A stretch of DNA of 64,000 nt, from positions 181,001-245,000 of the forward strand of contig CAUYUJ010007502.1 in NCBI GenBank assembly GCA_963575745.1. The letters run 5' to 3'. Shown in pieces: positions 1 to 10,600 of the stretch. A program made the translations under genes and the position numbers. Source of the stretch: Prorocentrum cordatum. Its lineage: Eukaryota > Sar > Dinophyceae > Prorocentrales > Prorocentraceae. The notes under the pieces are model-generated. The model did no database searches. It had not been told where the DNA came from and saw only the letters and a program-made list of their open reading frames with translations. Each line of letters starts with the position of its first letter. Position 1 is the stretch's first letter.

Positions 1-840
1 ATGTCTGGATTCGCCACGAAATCCAGGTCAGAACACGCCCAGGGAGAGGTTTGTGGAGTAGCGGATTGCTATATTCTTGCCCCCTCTGGCGGAGGAGGAG
101 GAGGAGGAAGAGGAGGAAGAGGAGGAGGAGGAGGAGGAGAGGAGGAGGAGGAGGAGGAGGAGGAGGAGCAGTATTATGGACGGCCGCGCTCGACGAATCC
201 ACAGGCCGAGAGAGAGAGAGGGAGAAAGAGAGACAGAGAGAGAGGAGGAAGAAGGAAGAGGAGAAGGAAGGGAAGGAGGAGGTGGAGGAGGAGGAGGCGG
301 AGGAGCAAGAGGTGGAGGAGGAGGAGGAGGAGGAGGAATAGGAAGGGGGGCTGCGGACCCAGTCTCGTGATTTCGCTGGCCGCACCCATGCAGGGAACCC
401 TCAGCATGCCAAGGTGGAGGGGGCGACCTAGGTCTGGGTAAGGCTAGTCCTCGAGGGGGAATCTTGCTAGCGACCTACACTGGGGTAAGGCCAGTCCTCG
501 AGGGGAAATCCCGCTGGCGGGGCGGTTGGGGCGCTGCTCGGCCAGAGCCCGCCAGTGCTTGTCAGAGACGCTCCAGGAAGCCAAATCTTCGACGATCCGA
601 ATACCTGGTGCTTCTCCTCCGTTTCGGTCCGTTCAGGAGGAGGAGGGGAGGAGGAGGAGGAGGAGGAGGAGGAGGAGGAAGAAGAGGAGGAGGAGGAGGA
701 GCAGGAGCAGGAGCAGGAGCATGAGGAGGTGGAGGAAGAGGAGGAGTAGGAGGAGGGGACCTGGGAACGGATTCTGAGCGGACATGGGCCTGCGTGCTCT
801 TCTTCCTCGGGCGGGGCAAGGACGAGGATTGATCTCTTCC
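1..840. repeat. Purine-rich (GGA)n low-complexity region
   Basis: The plus strand is dominated by GGA/GAA/AGAG runs (about 88-176, 200-345 and 634-760), separated by short unique patches. A short direct repeat built on GGTAAGGC-AGTCCTCGAGGGG appears at about 436-465 and 485-510. Open frames here are runs of E/R/G or their complement and show no protein-like composition. I see no gene. Confidence 0.85.
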
Positions 841-859
841 AGAGCTTTCTGAAGCACTC

Positions 860-990
860 TCAGAGCGTTCCCGAACGCTCTGAGAAGGCCGCGGCGCCCG
901 ATACATCCTCCAGAGCCATGGGATCTTAGAGATGCTCGATTTATCCGCGTCTGAATTTATCTGAATTTATCCTCGTCCTGGCCTCGTCTT
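860..990 (+). repeat. Palindrome-headed dispersed repeat, left copy
   Basis: Starts with a 12-bp-arm palindrome (859-884, arms CTCAGAGCGTTC/GAACGCTCTGAG) and continues through a GGCCGCGGCGCCCGA stretch to CTCGTCCTGGC. It aligns in the same orientation with 29691-29820, at very roughly 85% identity by eye. The two copies flank the two halves of the minisatellite array, so they belong to the host locus into which the large element went. Confidence 0.7.
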
Positions 991-1423
991 CTATTTCGGG
1001 TGTTCCAGAGAAGGCTTCGCCTATGAGAGGGGTCGAGAGGTCAACATCTTCTCCTCCAGCGGGCGCTGGCGGAAGGCCGGCGGGGAGGCGGCGGAAGTAG
1101 AACGAGGCCGCCTCCGCCAGCGGAAGTAAAACAAGTGGCACGTGCGCCATGGCTCTTGCACAAAAAGGAAGGGGGAGGAGGAGGATGTGGAGGAGGAGGG
1201 GGGGGGAGAGGATGCCAGACATCGCAGAAGGAGTGAACAAAACAGGGCCGCAAGAGGGGCTCCAGAGGGCGAGCGCGAGGAGACTCCAAGGGCCGTCCCC
1301 CGCAAGATGGCTTCAAAGACCTTTGACGGGTTCCCAGGAAGCCTCCAACTGACACCCGAGAAGCCTACAGAGGGTTCCAAGGGGAGGCCTCCAGGGTCCA
1401 AGGAGGGCTGGGGGGAGGGTGCC
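991..1423. other. No gene seen; partial dispersed repeat
   Basis: Nothing gene-like is visible. The stretch at about 1030-1130 (GAGAGGTCAACATCTTCT, then several GCGGAAG motifs) resembles 58735-58830, where GAGAGGTTGACATCTCT is followed by the same kind of GCGGAAG series. This suggests a short dispersed repeat. The long minus-strand proline/arginine frames crossing this area derive from the neighbouring minisatellite. Confidence 0.5.
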
Positions 1424-2538
1424 GAAATAAAGTGGTCGGGGCGGAGGGGGCACTGGGCGGGCGCTGGAACCGCGGGGGGGCGCTGAGACGGCGCGGGGGA
1501 GGAGGCGGAGCGGGGGGGGGGGGTGCGGTGCCGAAATAAAATGGTCGGGTGCCGGAAGGGGCAATGGGCGGGGGCGTTGGGGGCCGCGGGGGGGTGCTCT
1601 GATAGGACGCGGGGGAGGGGGCGGGGGTGGTGCCGAATAAAGTTGTCGGGGCGGAGGGGGCGCTGGGCGGGCGCTGGAGCCGCGGGGGGGCGCTGAGACG
1701 GCGCGGGGGAGGGGGCGGAGCGGGAGGGGGTGCGGCACCGAAATAAAATGGTCGGGGCGGAGGGGGCACTGGGCGGGCGCTGGAGCCGCGGGGGCGCTGA
1801 GACGGCGCGGGGGAGGGGGCGGAGCGGGGGGGGGTGCGGCGCCGAAATAAAATGGTCGGGGCGGAGGGGGCACTGGGCGGGCGCTGGAGCCGCGGGAGGG
1901 CGCTGAGACGGCCGCGTGGGGAGGGGCGGAGCGGCGGGGGAAGGGGGTGCGGTCCGAACCCCCCCATAAAGTGGTCGGGGGCGGAGGTGGCGCTGGGCGG
2001 GCGCTGGGCCGCGGGGGGGGCGTGAAACGGCGGGGGGGAGGGTGTGCGGAAGGGGGGGGGGTGGGGCGGCGGTAGACGGCGCATAAAGTGGTCGGGGGCG
2101 GAGGGGGCCTGGGCGGGCGCTGGAACCGCGGGGGCGCTGAGACGATACGGCCCGGGGGGGGGGGCGGAGCGGGGGGGGGGTGCGTGCCGAATAAATGGTC
2201 GGGGCGGAGGGGCACTGGCGGGCGCTGGAGCCGCGGGAGGGGCGCTGAGACGGCGCGGGGCAGGGGGCGGAGCGGGTGGGTGGTGGTGCGGTGCCGGAAA
2301 ATAAAGTGGTCGGGGCGGAGGGGGCACTGGGCGGGCGCTCGAGCCGCGGGGGGGCGCTCATACGGTGCGGGGGAGGCGGCGGAGCGGGGAGGGGGGGTGC
2401 GGTGCCGAAATAAAGTGGTCGGGGCGGAGGGGGCACTGGGCGGGCGCTGGAGCCGCGGGGGGGGGCGCTGAGACGGCGCGGGGGGGGAGGCGGAGCGGGG
2501 GGGGGTGCGGTGCCGAAATAAAGCGGTCGGGGCGGAGG
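1424..2538 (+). repeat. ~107-bp GC-rich minisatellite array, left half
   Basis: About 11 tandem units, each marked by an AATAAA-like core (near 1432, 1532, 1632, 1741, 1850, 1966, 2084, 2190, 2300, 2408 and 2516). The core is followed by GGTCGGGGCGGAGG, GCACTGGGCGGGCGCTGG and a run of C/G-rich sequence. Units vary from about 100 to 118 bp. The array stops abruptly at 2538 within a unit, and the matching remainder of a unit begins at 28408. Proline-rich minus-strand open frames of up to 511 codons lie in the array and are not treated as genes. Confidence 0.9.
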
Positions 2539-2571
2539 CTGGGCGGTCCTTAGCAAGGTTCTTGCGGGTTC
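2539..2571 (+). repeat. Left terminal inverted repeat (33 bp)
   Basis: Begins CTGGGCGGTCCTTAGCAAGG and ends TTGCGGGTTC. It is the exact reverse complement of 28375-28407. Similarity stops at once on both the inner and outer sides, as expected of a true terminal repeat and not of a longer inverted duplication. Confidence 0.8.
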
Positions 2572-2675
2572 CTACGACGACGACGACGCCGACGGGCCCC
2601 AACGACGCACTCCTTTTTCGACGCCGACGCCAACGGCGACGACGGCGACACCACAATCAGTAGAAATGAAACGTG

Positions 2676-2930
2676 TTCATCACTCGGATGAATATGTGTG
2701 TATGTGTATGTGTAGCTACACATACACATACACATACACACATACACATACGCATATGTGCATACACATATACATACACATAGACACATACACACACGCA
2801 TATGCGCATACACATACACATATACGCATACACACATACACATACACATGCACATATGCACATGTATATGACGCCCACATATGTGTATGTGTATGCGTAT
2901 GTATGTAGGTGTATGAAGACGTATATGCCT
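2676..2930. repeat. (ACATAC)n microsatellite
   Basis: Alternating CATACACATACACATACGCATATG-type sequence, with TGTATGTG at both ends, so the flanks are inverted relative to the centre. Frames read as H/T/Y or C/V/M repeats and are not coding. Confidence 0.9.
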
Positions 2931-3540
2931 CCGCCTGCTCGTCTTATCCTCCTTCCTCCCCCTCCTCCTCCTCCCCCTCATCCTCCTCCTCCTTAGCCCC
3001 CCCCCGCAGTAGCATGACTCCTCCTCATTATCATCATCCTCCTCTCCTCCTCCTCCTCATCCTCCTCCTCCAACCCTGTTTCCCTGTCCCTTGCCTCCTC
3101 CTCCGCCTCCTCCTCCTCCTGCTCCTGCCCCTTCTACTCCCTCCTCCTGCTCCTCCTCCCTCGCTTCCCCCCCTCCCTCGCTCCCTCCCTCCCTTCCTCC
3201 CTCCCGTCCCTCCCGCCCTCCTCCATCCTCCCAATTCCCTCCCTCCTCGCCGTCCCTGTCTATCTACTTCCCTCCTCCTCCTCCTCCGCCTCCCCCTCCT
3301 CCCCCCGCGATCCTAACTCCTCCCGCTTCCCTCGCCCCCCCCCCTCCTCATTCCTCTCACTTCCGCCCCCCCCCCCCCCCCTCCCCCTCCTCCACCCCGC
3401 CTGGTAGGAGGAGGAGGAGGAGGAGGAAGAGGAGGAGGTGGAGGAGGAGGAGGAAGAGGAGAAGGAGGAGGAGGAGGAGAAAGAGGACGAGGAAGAGGAG
3501 GAGGATGAGGAGCAGGAGCAGGAGCAGGAGGAGGATCGCT
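2931..3540. repeat. Polypyrimidine block flipping to polypurine
   Basis: From 2931 to about 3402 the plus strand is (CCT)n/(CTC)n rich. At about 3403-3536 it switches abruptly to (GGA)n/(GAA)n. The junction near 3400 is therefore a large imperfect inverted repeat able to fold back. No gene is seen. Confidence 0.8.
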
Positions 3541-3940
3541 ATGAAGCACCCGAATCTCTATGAAGCACCCGAATGCGTTGAGACTGGCTTTAATCCTCCT
3601 CCTCCTCATCCTCCTCATCCCCCTCCCCCTCATCCTGCGGTTGCTGATGCTGCTGACGCTGCTGCTCCTCCTTATCATCGACCCCATTCTCATCCCCACC
3701 CTCGTCCTCATCATCGTCTTCGAGTTTTCCGAGCGGCGCCCAGCCGTGGCGACGCGCAGGGCCCTCGATGGGGCCATATGGGGCCTCGAACCTCGATCCT
3801 CGATGGGGCCATATGGGGCCTCGAAGGTCCATGGGGTCTCAAGTCGATAAACTGTAACTTCGATCGAAAACCTCGAACCTCGAATTTCGATCGAAACGGC
3901 GACGACGGCGGCGGCGACGGCGGCGGCGGCAACGGCGATT

Positions 3941-3973
<33 letters not shown>

Positions 3974-4818
3974 GCGGCGACGACGACGACGACGAACGAC
4001 GACGGCGACGAAGCCAACGAAGACGGCGACGACCCGACGACGGCGACGGCGACGACGGCGTCGACGACGGCGGCGGCGGCGACGACGACGACGACGTCCG
4101 CCGAGCCGCGTCCAGCCGCGGCGACGAGGAGGGCCCCCAAGGAAAACACAAACAAAATGCGCTGCCCCCGCCCCCCATGGGTGTTGTAGTACTTGTTGTC
4201 GTCGTCGTCCTGGCGGGGCGCGGTCGTCGTCGTCGTCGTCGTCGTCGCTCCCGCCAGCAGTTGCCCCCCCCTCCCTACACCCGCCGCCGGCGGACGCCGG
4301 CTGGACGCCGTCGACGAGGCGCCGCCGCCCGCCGCCGCGCGCGCGGGGGGAGGGAGGGAAAGGGGGGGGAGGGAGAAGGCGAGATGGAGAATGATGATGA
4401 TGAAGGGGAATAGCAAGGAGAAGAAGAGGAGGCTCAGGAGGGAGAGCGAGGCGGAGAAGGAGGAGGAGGAGGAGGGGGAGTAGCAGGAGGAGGAGGAGGG
4501 AGGACGAGGATGAGGAGGAGGAAGAGAAGGAGGAGGAGGGGGCGAGGGAGAGGGCGGCCCTGCTCGGGGCGGGGGGGGGCCTCCTCCTCCTGCCGTTTCT
4601 CCTGCTCATCCAGCTGTTCACCGCCCTCCTCCTCCTCCTGCTCCTCCTCCTCGTCCTCCTCATCATCGCCATCATCATCATCTTGATTATCATTTCCCTC
4701 CTCCCCATCATCATCGTGATCGTCGTTTGCCTCATTCTCTACCGGCGACCTCCCTGCGGCGACGATGATGATGATGAGGAGGTTGAGGATTATGTTGATG
4801 ATGATGATGTTTATTGTT
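3541..4818. repeat. Low-complexity 3' flank of the transposase-like gene
   Basis: Contains a short tandem duplication around the palindromic core GGGGCCATATGGGGCC (about 3768-3825), a (GAC)n/(GGC)n tract (about 3897-4115) and mixed GAT/GGA tracts to about 4810. Open frames are R/D/S/P homopolymer-like. It lies downstream of the minus-strand gene ending at 4819. Confidence 0.75.
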
Positions 4819-6546
4819 TTACTGAATACCGTTCCTCGACCGACCCCTGTCGAGCTTGGAGTTGTAAGCAAGAAGCGCGGGCAACTCAAATACGTGCTTT
4901 GCGTGCGCGGGCATAGCAGTCTTAATTGCAGACACCTCCACAGCAGTAGCTAGGCCTAGAACTCCAGACTTCATTTTGGCAGCGTGCCGCGCTGCCTCGA
5001 ACTCAGCAACTGATGCGATGATGGCCCACTTGCTCTGGTCGCTCTGGGCGGCCTTATCCAACAAACGTGCAATGTCAGGCTTCGCGGCCCTAAACCTGGC
5101 CGATATCCAGATCTCTCTATTCGCCAGAGACGCGGCTGCGAAAAACGTCAGACACGGGCCTTTCCGTAGGCCTTGGAACACTTCGGGCGTGACCAGACTG
5201 CCCCCGAGGATCCGGACGCACACCTCAACGAACTCAGGGATCTGGGACACGTCGGCCGCCACGACGACGCGAGCGACCGCGTCGCCTGCAATCATCGCTG
5301 GCAAAACGCGCATGCGCAGTGCAGCAGCCTGCCTGTCGCAGGCCTCAGACTGGTGAAGAAAAAACACAGCTTGGCCTTGGAGGTCACCAAGGTCGCCAGG
5401 TCTAAGTTGCTCTCGCTGGCGTGCTGCTTTCCTGGCCGCCGCCACAGATCGTTTTTTCTCTTCAGCTGTCTGCGCGGCTGCCTCCTCGACCAAGTCTGCA
5501 TCTGGGTTGAAAACATGACCGGCATGAGCTGCCTCCCTCAAGCGGTGGTCCCGCTTCGCCATCTGGAACGCAAGCTCCTTGTCGTGCTTAGTTGTCCACC
5601 CGGGCAGGACGGCAGATCCAGCAGCATCGATCTTGTCGAGGGCATCGGCCACCTCGACGGACTCCGCCACCTCGATTGCAGCTTGACGTCGCGCACGCAC
5701 GAAATCCTTCCTGGCGAATTTGCAATGGGTCTGGCCCACGGAGCCGCCCAGCTTGCGTTTCGCAAGAACGCCAAAATCAAATCTGCGACCCCGCCCGTCC
5801 CCAGGACGGCTCACGCCCAAGCACTCCCGCCAGATGACGCGGGCTCTCACGATGACGTCAGACAACTCCTCGGGGTCCTCGGGCGTGTCCAGGACGACTT
5901 TGATGACGTCGTCCTCCGTGGAGCCCACGCCGTTCAGGCGCTTCGACCCAAGCACCTCGTCAATCTTGGAGAAGTCCTGCTCGACCTTGGACGTGCAGGC
6001 CCTGAACATGGCCAAGCGGTAGATCCCTTCCCTGATGGTGTGCGTCGGGTGCGCCGACGACATGGACTTGCGTGACTCCGCGCGGCGTATGGCCGCGATC
6101 CAAGAATCCAAAGTGTTCGCGCCAGTCTGCGTCCTGTGTTGCCGGGCCACTGGTGTGAGGGCGTCCAGCTCGTTCCTCAGGTCAGCCTCGCCCACGCCCA
6201 TGGCGTTCGCGAGCACAGCGATGTCGCGGCGTCGCGCCGCCTCGTGCTCGCGGCCGCCGCGCCTGGAGCAAGAGGCAACAGGATGGGAGATGCGGCGCTG
6301 CTTAATGCCCGCCCCCCCTCTGAGGGGGGGGGGGGGAGGGGGGGAGGGGAGGGCGGGCGGAGAGCGGCGGCGAGAGGGGAGGGGAGGAGAGCGAAGAGGA
6401 GGAGGAGGAGGAGGAGGAGGAGGAGGAGGAGGAGGAGGCAAGTGCGGCGGAGGCTACATGGGGGTTGATTTGCTGTTGACTGCTCCGTCGCTCGTCGCTC
6501 GTCGGTGCCCTCGCCTTCCTCATCCCATTCCTCCGCCTACTACCCC

Positions 6547-6577
<31 letters not shown>

Positions 6578-8708
6578 CATCCTCATTATCCTCATCCTCC
6601 TTATCCTTCTCCTCCTCCGCATCCTCCTCCTTATCCTCATCCTTATCCCTCTTACTCGTCATCATTTCACCATCTCACGCCTCCCTCATACTTCAGACCG
6701 TCGCCCTCGCCCCCGTGCGAGAGTTATCGCCCACTCCGGACCTGGATGCCGCATCGGCGTCCAGGTTGAACACGGAGAACCGCTGAATAAGCTCAAAGTC
6801 GGGAAACTCCGCGCGCATCACGTGCACGCACAGCTTGACCCAGCGAGACAGGCTATGCAGGCAGCTCTGGATGATAGCCTGAGGGACGCCGTTGCGGTCC
6901 CCGATCGTCTTGTAATCGGAACTATCGGTCCCCGACGGGACAACTATCGGAAACTGCCTCAGGCAATCCAGCATGTACTTCGTGTACGACAAGATCGTGC
7001 ACACTCTGCCCTCCATGTACAATTCCACGATCCGAATCAAGAAGCAGTACACATCAGCATTGAGAGCTGACGGGTCGAAGTTCTCCCAGCTACCAACGCC
7101 CCTGGTGAAGGACAGCGCGTCGTCGCTCGCGTCGGCCATCAGAGCTAGCATCACGCATGTGCGAGTGTCAATCTTGAAAAGGAACTCAGCGCAACACTGC
7201 ACCTCCACGCCCGACCGCATGACTATTACCTCCCGAGCAGTCATCACAAACGCCTGGAACCACACAGCAAACGTGCCAAGAGGACTTGCCAAGCTCTCGA
7301 ACCGATGTTTTGCAGACCGCAGGGACACTAGTAGTTTGCTGTTTGCCAAGAATCCTGTTTCCAATTCGCAGCAATACTTTGTAAACATACGACGGAGATC
7401 AAGCGCCCTGTCAATTTTTTGAACAATGCTTCTCGGGCCGGACACGAAAAACTCAAGTAGCTCGCTGAGTTCCTCATCCGCCTTCCAGGGCCTCACAATA
7501 CCACGCCTGGAACCGTGTGCTTTGTCTCGCCCGATGAGTTCCAGATTTGGCGCCGGCGGCGCCGATCCATCAGAAGGGTTGCGCATATCCCTCACAGAAT
7601 TGATCTCGCCCGACGCGCAGTCCACAGCAACCATCCGGACAGTGGCAACCAGGTTGTTGTAGCCGGCCTTTTGGAGGCCGCGCGCCGTCAGCGAAGCAGA
7701 CCCCCCAACGTGTTGTTGCTTTTTCCCTCCTCCCACCCCCTCATCCGCATCCTCGTCATCATCGTCATCATCATCAGCATCACCACCGCGACGCCCACGA
7801 CCTCGCCCGAATCCCCGGACCCCCGAAAGCAACCCCCAAGAAACAAAACTTTGAGTACCACCACATGGCCTCAGAAAACCTTGTCGGGGGAGCTGCATCC
7901 ACTGACGGCGGTGGCTCTGCCCGCGCCGTCATGGCGCGGATCATCACGTTGCGGGTCGCGTTGGCGATCGCCAAGGCCCCCGTGCCGAAGTGCTTGCGCT
8001 GCCCAAGCCGCCCGTGGCGGACATTCAGGTCCGCGTCGATTGCTGAAAACCGAAGCGCCAATCTCCCATGGCGCTCGTCCCGGAAGAGCGTCGCGCACAT
8101 GCTGCGAGCCAGGAAGTCCCTATCGATGTCTGATATAGCTCTCTCAAACACCATATCATTTTTGAAATCTTGTGTTTCTGCCCAACTCCGTGCATGCCCG
8201 CAGTAGGTGAGACGCCTTTCGGCAACTCCCGCAGCAAAGTCTCGAAGGCCTCAGCAGATGGCGCCCCTGCGCCAACCAGGAGCTCCGCACTGTTTTCATT
8301 ATACGCTGATGCGGCTTGATTGTGCGCATCCGAACTTTGGTGCCTCTTCAGGTGACACAGCTGGAGGGCGGCCGTCGTGTTCACGCTAAAGGTCGCCATG
8401 TGGCCGATCAGGCCAGCAGCGTTGCAGGCAACGCACCCAGCGCCGTAATCCCGCCACTGCAACCACGTGGTAGCGGCGAGTGGCCCCGCGTCTCCTAGCG
8501 GCAGCTCGGTCTTCCAGATGTCAGCGTGGACCACGAACTTACAGCGCGCACACTGCGAGTCCACGCACGTAGCATAATGGAATACCGACTCTTTGTCAAC
8601 AATGGTGCCGCCATTGCGCGTCAACAGGGTCTTCAAGAAAGACTGACGGTCTCGCGGCATTGCATCGACAGCTGGCACCTCGACCTTCTTTGAGGCGATG
8701 CCCGTCAT
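4819..8708 (-). pseudogene. hAT-like transposase-family gene, frame-broken
   Basis: One minus-strand gene is spread over three frames. The start is the ATG at 8708, which overlaps the end of a relict spliced leader. Residues about 92-129 carry a C-x2-C ... H-x5-H zinc-finger-like cluster with the phrase LKRHQSSDAH, as in hAT/C17orf113-like proteins. The frame shifts near 8145-8150, between WCLRE and ISDIDRDF, then continues to about 7905. After a low-complexity interruption (about 7900-7670) it resumes with a helical core containing KHRFESLASPLG (7668-6742). An intron at 6263-6741 joins it in phase 2 to the last exon (6262-4819, stop TAA). At about 5962-6006 this exon has FRACTSKVEQDFSKI, like the hAT C-terminal dimerisation motif (S-x3-E-x2-FS). 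I recall the order zinc finger, core, hAT-like end in large dinoflagellate protein families, a memory-based assignment. The single-base frame break could be decay or an assembly error. Catalytic residues could not be assigned. Confidence 0.6.
6263..6741 (-). other. Intron in the transposase-like gene
   Basis: Donor CATCCAG|GTCCGG (exon ends 6742) and acceptor TTGCTCCAG|GCGCGG (exon resumes 6262) leave both exons in phase 2. The rebuilt codon is an arginine. The intron body is mostly (GGA)n on the plus strand plus an ATC-rich piece. Removing it joins FNLDADAAS to RGGREHEAARR, giving one continuous product. Confidence 0.6.
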
Positions 8709-8723
8709 GAGCCAAAATGGCTA
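8708..8723 (-). promoter_or_regulatory. Relict dinoflagellate spliced leader
   Basis: The minus strand reads TAGCCATTTTGGCTCA, 16 contiguous matches to the DinoSL core, followed by TG. The last A is the A of the start codon of the downstream gene. Such relicts are known in dinoflagellates from reverse-transcribed trans-spliced mRNAs. It is the best preserved of the set in this window. Confidence 0.85.
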
Positions 8724-8986
8724 ACCACGGACCGCCGCGCTCCGATCATGTCCAACGTCGGCCATGGCGTTGACCTCCCTGGGGGCACGCCCCCTCCCCA
8801 ACGTTAGTAGGGACACGCGTAATCGCGTCCGCCCGCTTCCAATGGCCTTCCGCCGGACGCCGCCTAGGGCGAGAGGTCAACTTCCCCTGAGTGGATTTAG
8901 CTACGACGGCCATTCCCCGTTCTTCCATTGCCCGCATTTGCTGGCATTCCGCTGGGTGCCGCCTAGGGCGAGAGGTCAACTTTGCT
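8724..8986. repeat. Short direct repeat in intergenic spacer
   Basis: Two copies of GCCTAGGGCGAGAGGTCAAC lie about 100 bp apart (near 8862-8881 and 8961-8980), each preceded by a CCGCxGGxxGCC stretch. The spacer otherwise shows no gene. It sits between the 5' end of the transposase-like gene and the inner inverted repeat. Confidence 0.6.
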
Positions 8987-9031
8987 GATCACCAGGTCGA
9001 CACTCTAGAATAGCTATTCACGGGAATTCCC
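8987..9031 (+). repeat. Inner 45-bp inverted repeat, left arm
   Basis: Starts GATCACCAGGTCGACACTCT and ends GGGAATTCCC. It pairs with 27097-27141 in inverted orientation with a single mismatch. It bounds an 18.15-kb block that holds the methyltransferase and most cargo genes but not the transposase-like gene. Only a 2-base CT is shared immediately outside both arms. Confidence 0.75.
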
Positions 9032-9464
9032 ACGGTGGCGACGAAAAATCATAAAACACTATGCAGGGGGGTGCCAAAATCTGGCGGCCGACGCCCCTGA
9101 CACAAAGTAGGTGGTACAAAAAAACTGGCGGCGAGACATTGCACAAATGAAAGGTGTCACTGAAAAAAAGGACGACGACCGACTCTGCACACACTATGCG
9201 TAGTATACGATGCTAGCAAAATAACATATTTGAAAACAAGTATAGGAAACGTATTCACTTTACGCATGTAATAAACAAATGCGTACGCCACTCACGCCGC
9301 TCACGCCCGACCCGAGCCCGAGCCCGAGCCCGAGGTGGGGAGGAGAGGGCGCCATGGAAGAATGGGGGCGGGCGGGGCGGGATAGCTGAATCTACACGCG
9401 CAGCAAAGATCACCAGGTCTACTAAGCCTCTACGCCCCCCAGTGTCTGGGCGGGCCGCCTGGTT
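9032..9464. other. Less GC-rich spacer, no gene seen
   Basis: A patch of unusually low GC for this window (about 9040-9290) with several A-runs, then GC-rich sequence with a (CGAGCC)n hexamer at about 9311-9332. Another GATCACCAGGTC, the start of the inner inverted repeat, occurs at about 9407. I see no coding region or RNA. Confidence 0.5.
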
Positions 9465-9564
9465 ATGAAGGGGGCCGCTTTGGGGCGATATTGGTGGCCT
9501 CGGGGCGACATTGGTGGCCTCTTGGGTCGTCTTTCAGCATTCGAAGCCCGGGCTGGCAAGGACG

Positions 9565-10085
9565 CTCGAACCTACGAAGGGGGAGGAGGAGGAGGAGGAG
9601 GGGGAGGACGAGGAGGAGGAGGAGGAGGAGGGGAGGGGAGGAGGAGCAGGAGGAGGAGGAGGAGAAGGAGCAGGAGAATGAGGAGGAGGAGGGGGGAAGA
9701 GGACGAGGAAGAGGAGATGGAGGACGACGACGACAAGGAGGAGGAAGAAGAGGGGGAGTACGAGGAGGAGGAGGAGGAGGCGGAGAACAACGGGGGCGAG
9801 GATTCATTGGAGCCATCTTACGAAGATGCGGACCAGGACTAGGAGGTGGAGAGGAGGAGGGGGCGGAGAATGGAGATGGTAACGACGACGACGACGACGA
9901 CAACGAGGACGAGGAGGGGAAGGAGTGGAAAGGGCATGGAGAAGCAGGAAGACAGGGCAGAAACATCGATGCAGGTAGGAGTACGAAGAGGAGGAGGAGG
10001 AGGAGGAGGAGGAGGAGGTGGAGGAGGAGGGGGAGGAGAAGAAGGAGGGGGTGCAGGAAGAGGAGGTGGATAAGGAGGGGAAGAG
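9565..10085 (+). repeat. (GGA)n tract with a duplicated segment, copy 1
   Basis: A purine-rich tract. About 9676-9993 recurs in direct orientation at about 26331-26651 with only scattered changes, including the non-repetitive stretch GAGGATTCATTGGAGCCATC. Open frames read as E/D/G-rich peptide ending EDSLEPSYEDAD. They differ between the copies and are probably not genes. Confidence 0.75.
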
Positions 10086-10091
10086 GATGCT

Positions 10092-10103
10092 GGGGGGGGG
10101 GGG

Positions 10104-10156
<53 letters not shown>
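10092..10156 (+). repeat. Poly(G) tract
   Basis: Sixty-five bases that are all G except one C at 10104, including 52 uninterrupted Gs. Long poly(G) can form stacked quadruplexes and is also a typical place for sequencing or assembly error, so the exact length should not be trusted. Confidence 0.9.
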
Positions 10157-10157
<1 letters not shown>

Positions 10158-10600
10158 AAAAGGAAGGAGGAGGAGAAGGAGAACACAGTAGGAGGACAAG
10201 AGATGAGTGCGATGGGCATCAGGAGGAGAGGGGGAGAATATAATAGGGAGGGCGAGCTCGGGCTCGGGCATCCCCTCCTCCCACGCGCGCCCCCCCAGCT
10301 GGCGCGTCCTGGTCCACGACGATGCCGTCGTTGCCAAGCCAGGCACGCGGAGCGCGGCCAGGAGGGAGGAGGCAGGGGGCAGGGAGGAAGCAGCGGGCAG
10401 GAGCGGGGAGGAGGAGGGAGGGGGGAGGAGGGAGGGGCGGGGAGGAGGAGGGAGGAGGGAGGGAGGGAGGAGGGAGGAGGGAGGAGGCAGCGGGCAGGAG
10501 CAGGGTGGAGGGAGGAGGGAGGAGGAGGGAGGGGCAGGAGGAGGGAGGAGGGAGGGGCAGGAGAGGGGAGATATTACAACGCCAGAAGCCCTAGTACGGG
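10157..10600 (+). repeat. (GGGAGGA)n-type purine tract
   Basis: Mostly AGGGAGGAGGGAGG-type sequence from about 10360 to 10570, after a short mixed stretch. Open frames are G/R/E-rich. No gene is seen. Confidence 0.8.

Noticed and set aside
1021-2656. Minus-strand proline/arginine-rich open frames of up to 511 codons
   Set aside because: They coincide exactly with the ~107-bp minisatellite. The translation cycles with the repeat in several frames, so they are not independent genes.
9790-9842. Acidic EDSLEPSYEDAD peptide as a conserved gene end
   Set aside because: Although duplicated at 26460, the upstream frame is pure GGA microsatellite and the stop position differs between copies. The conservation is explained by DNA duplication.
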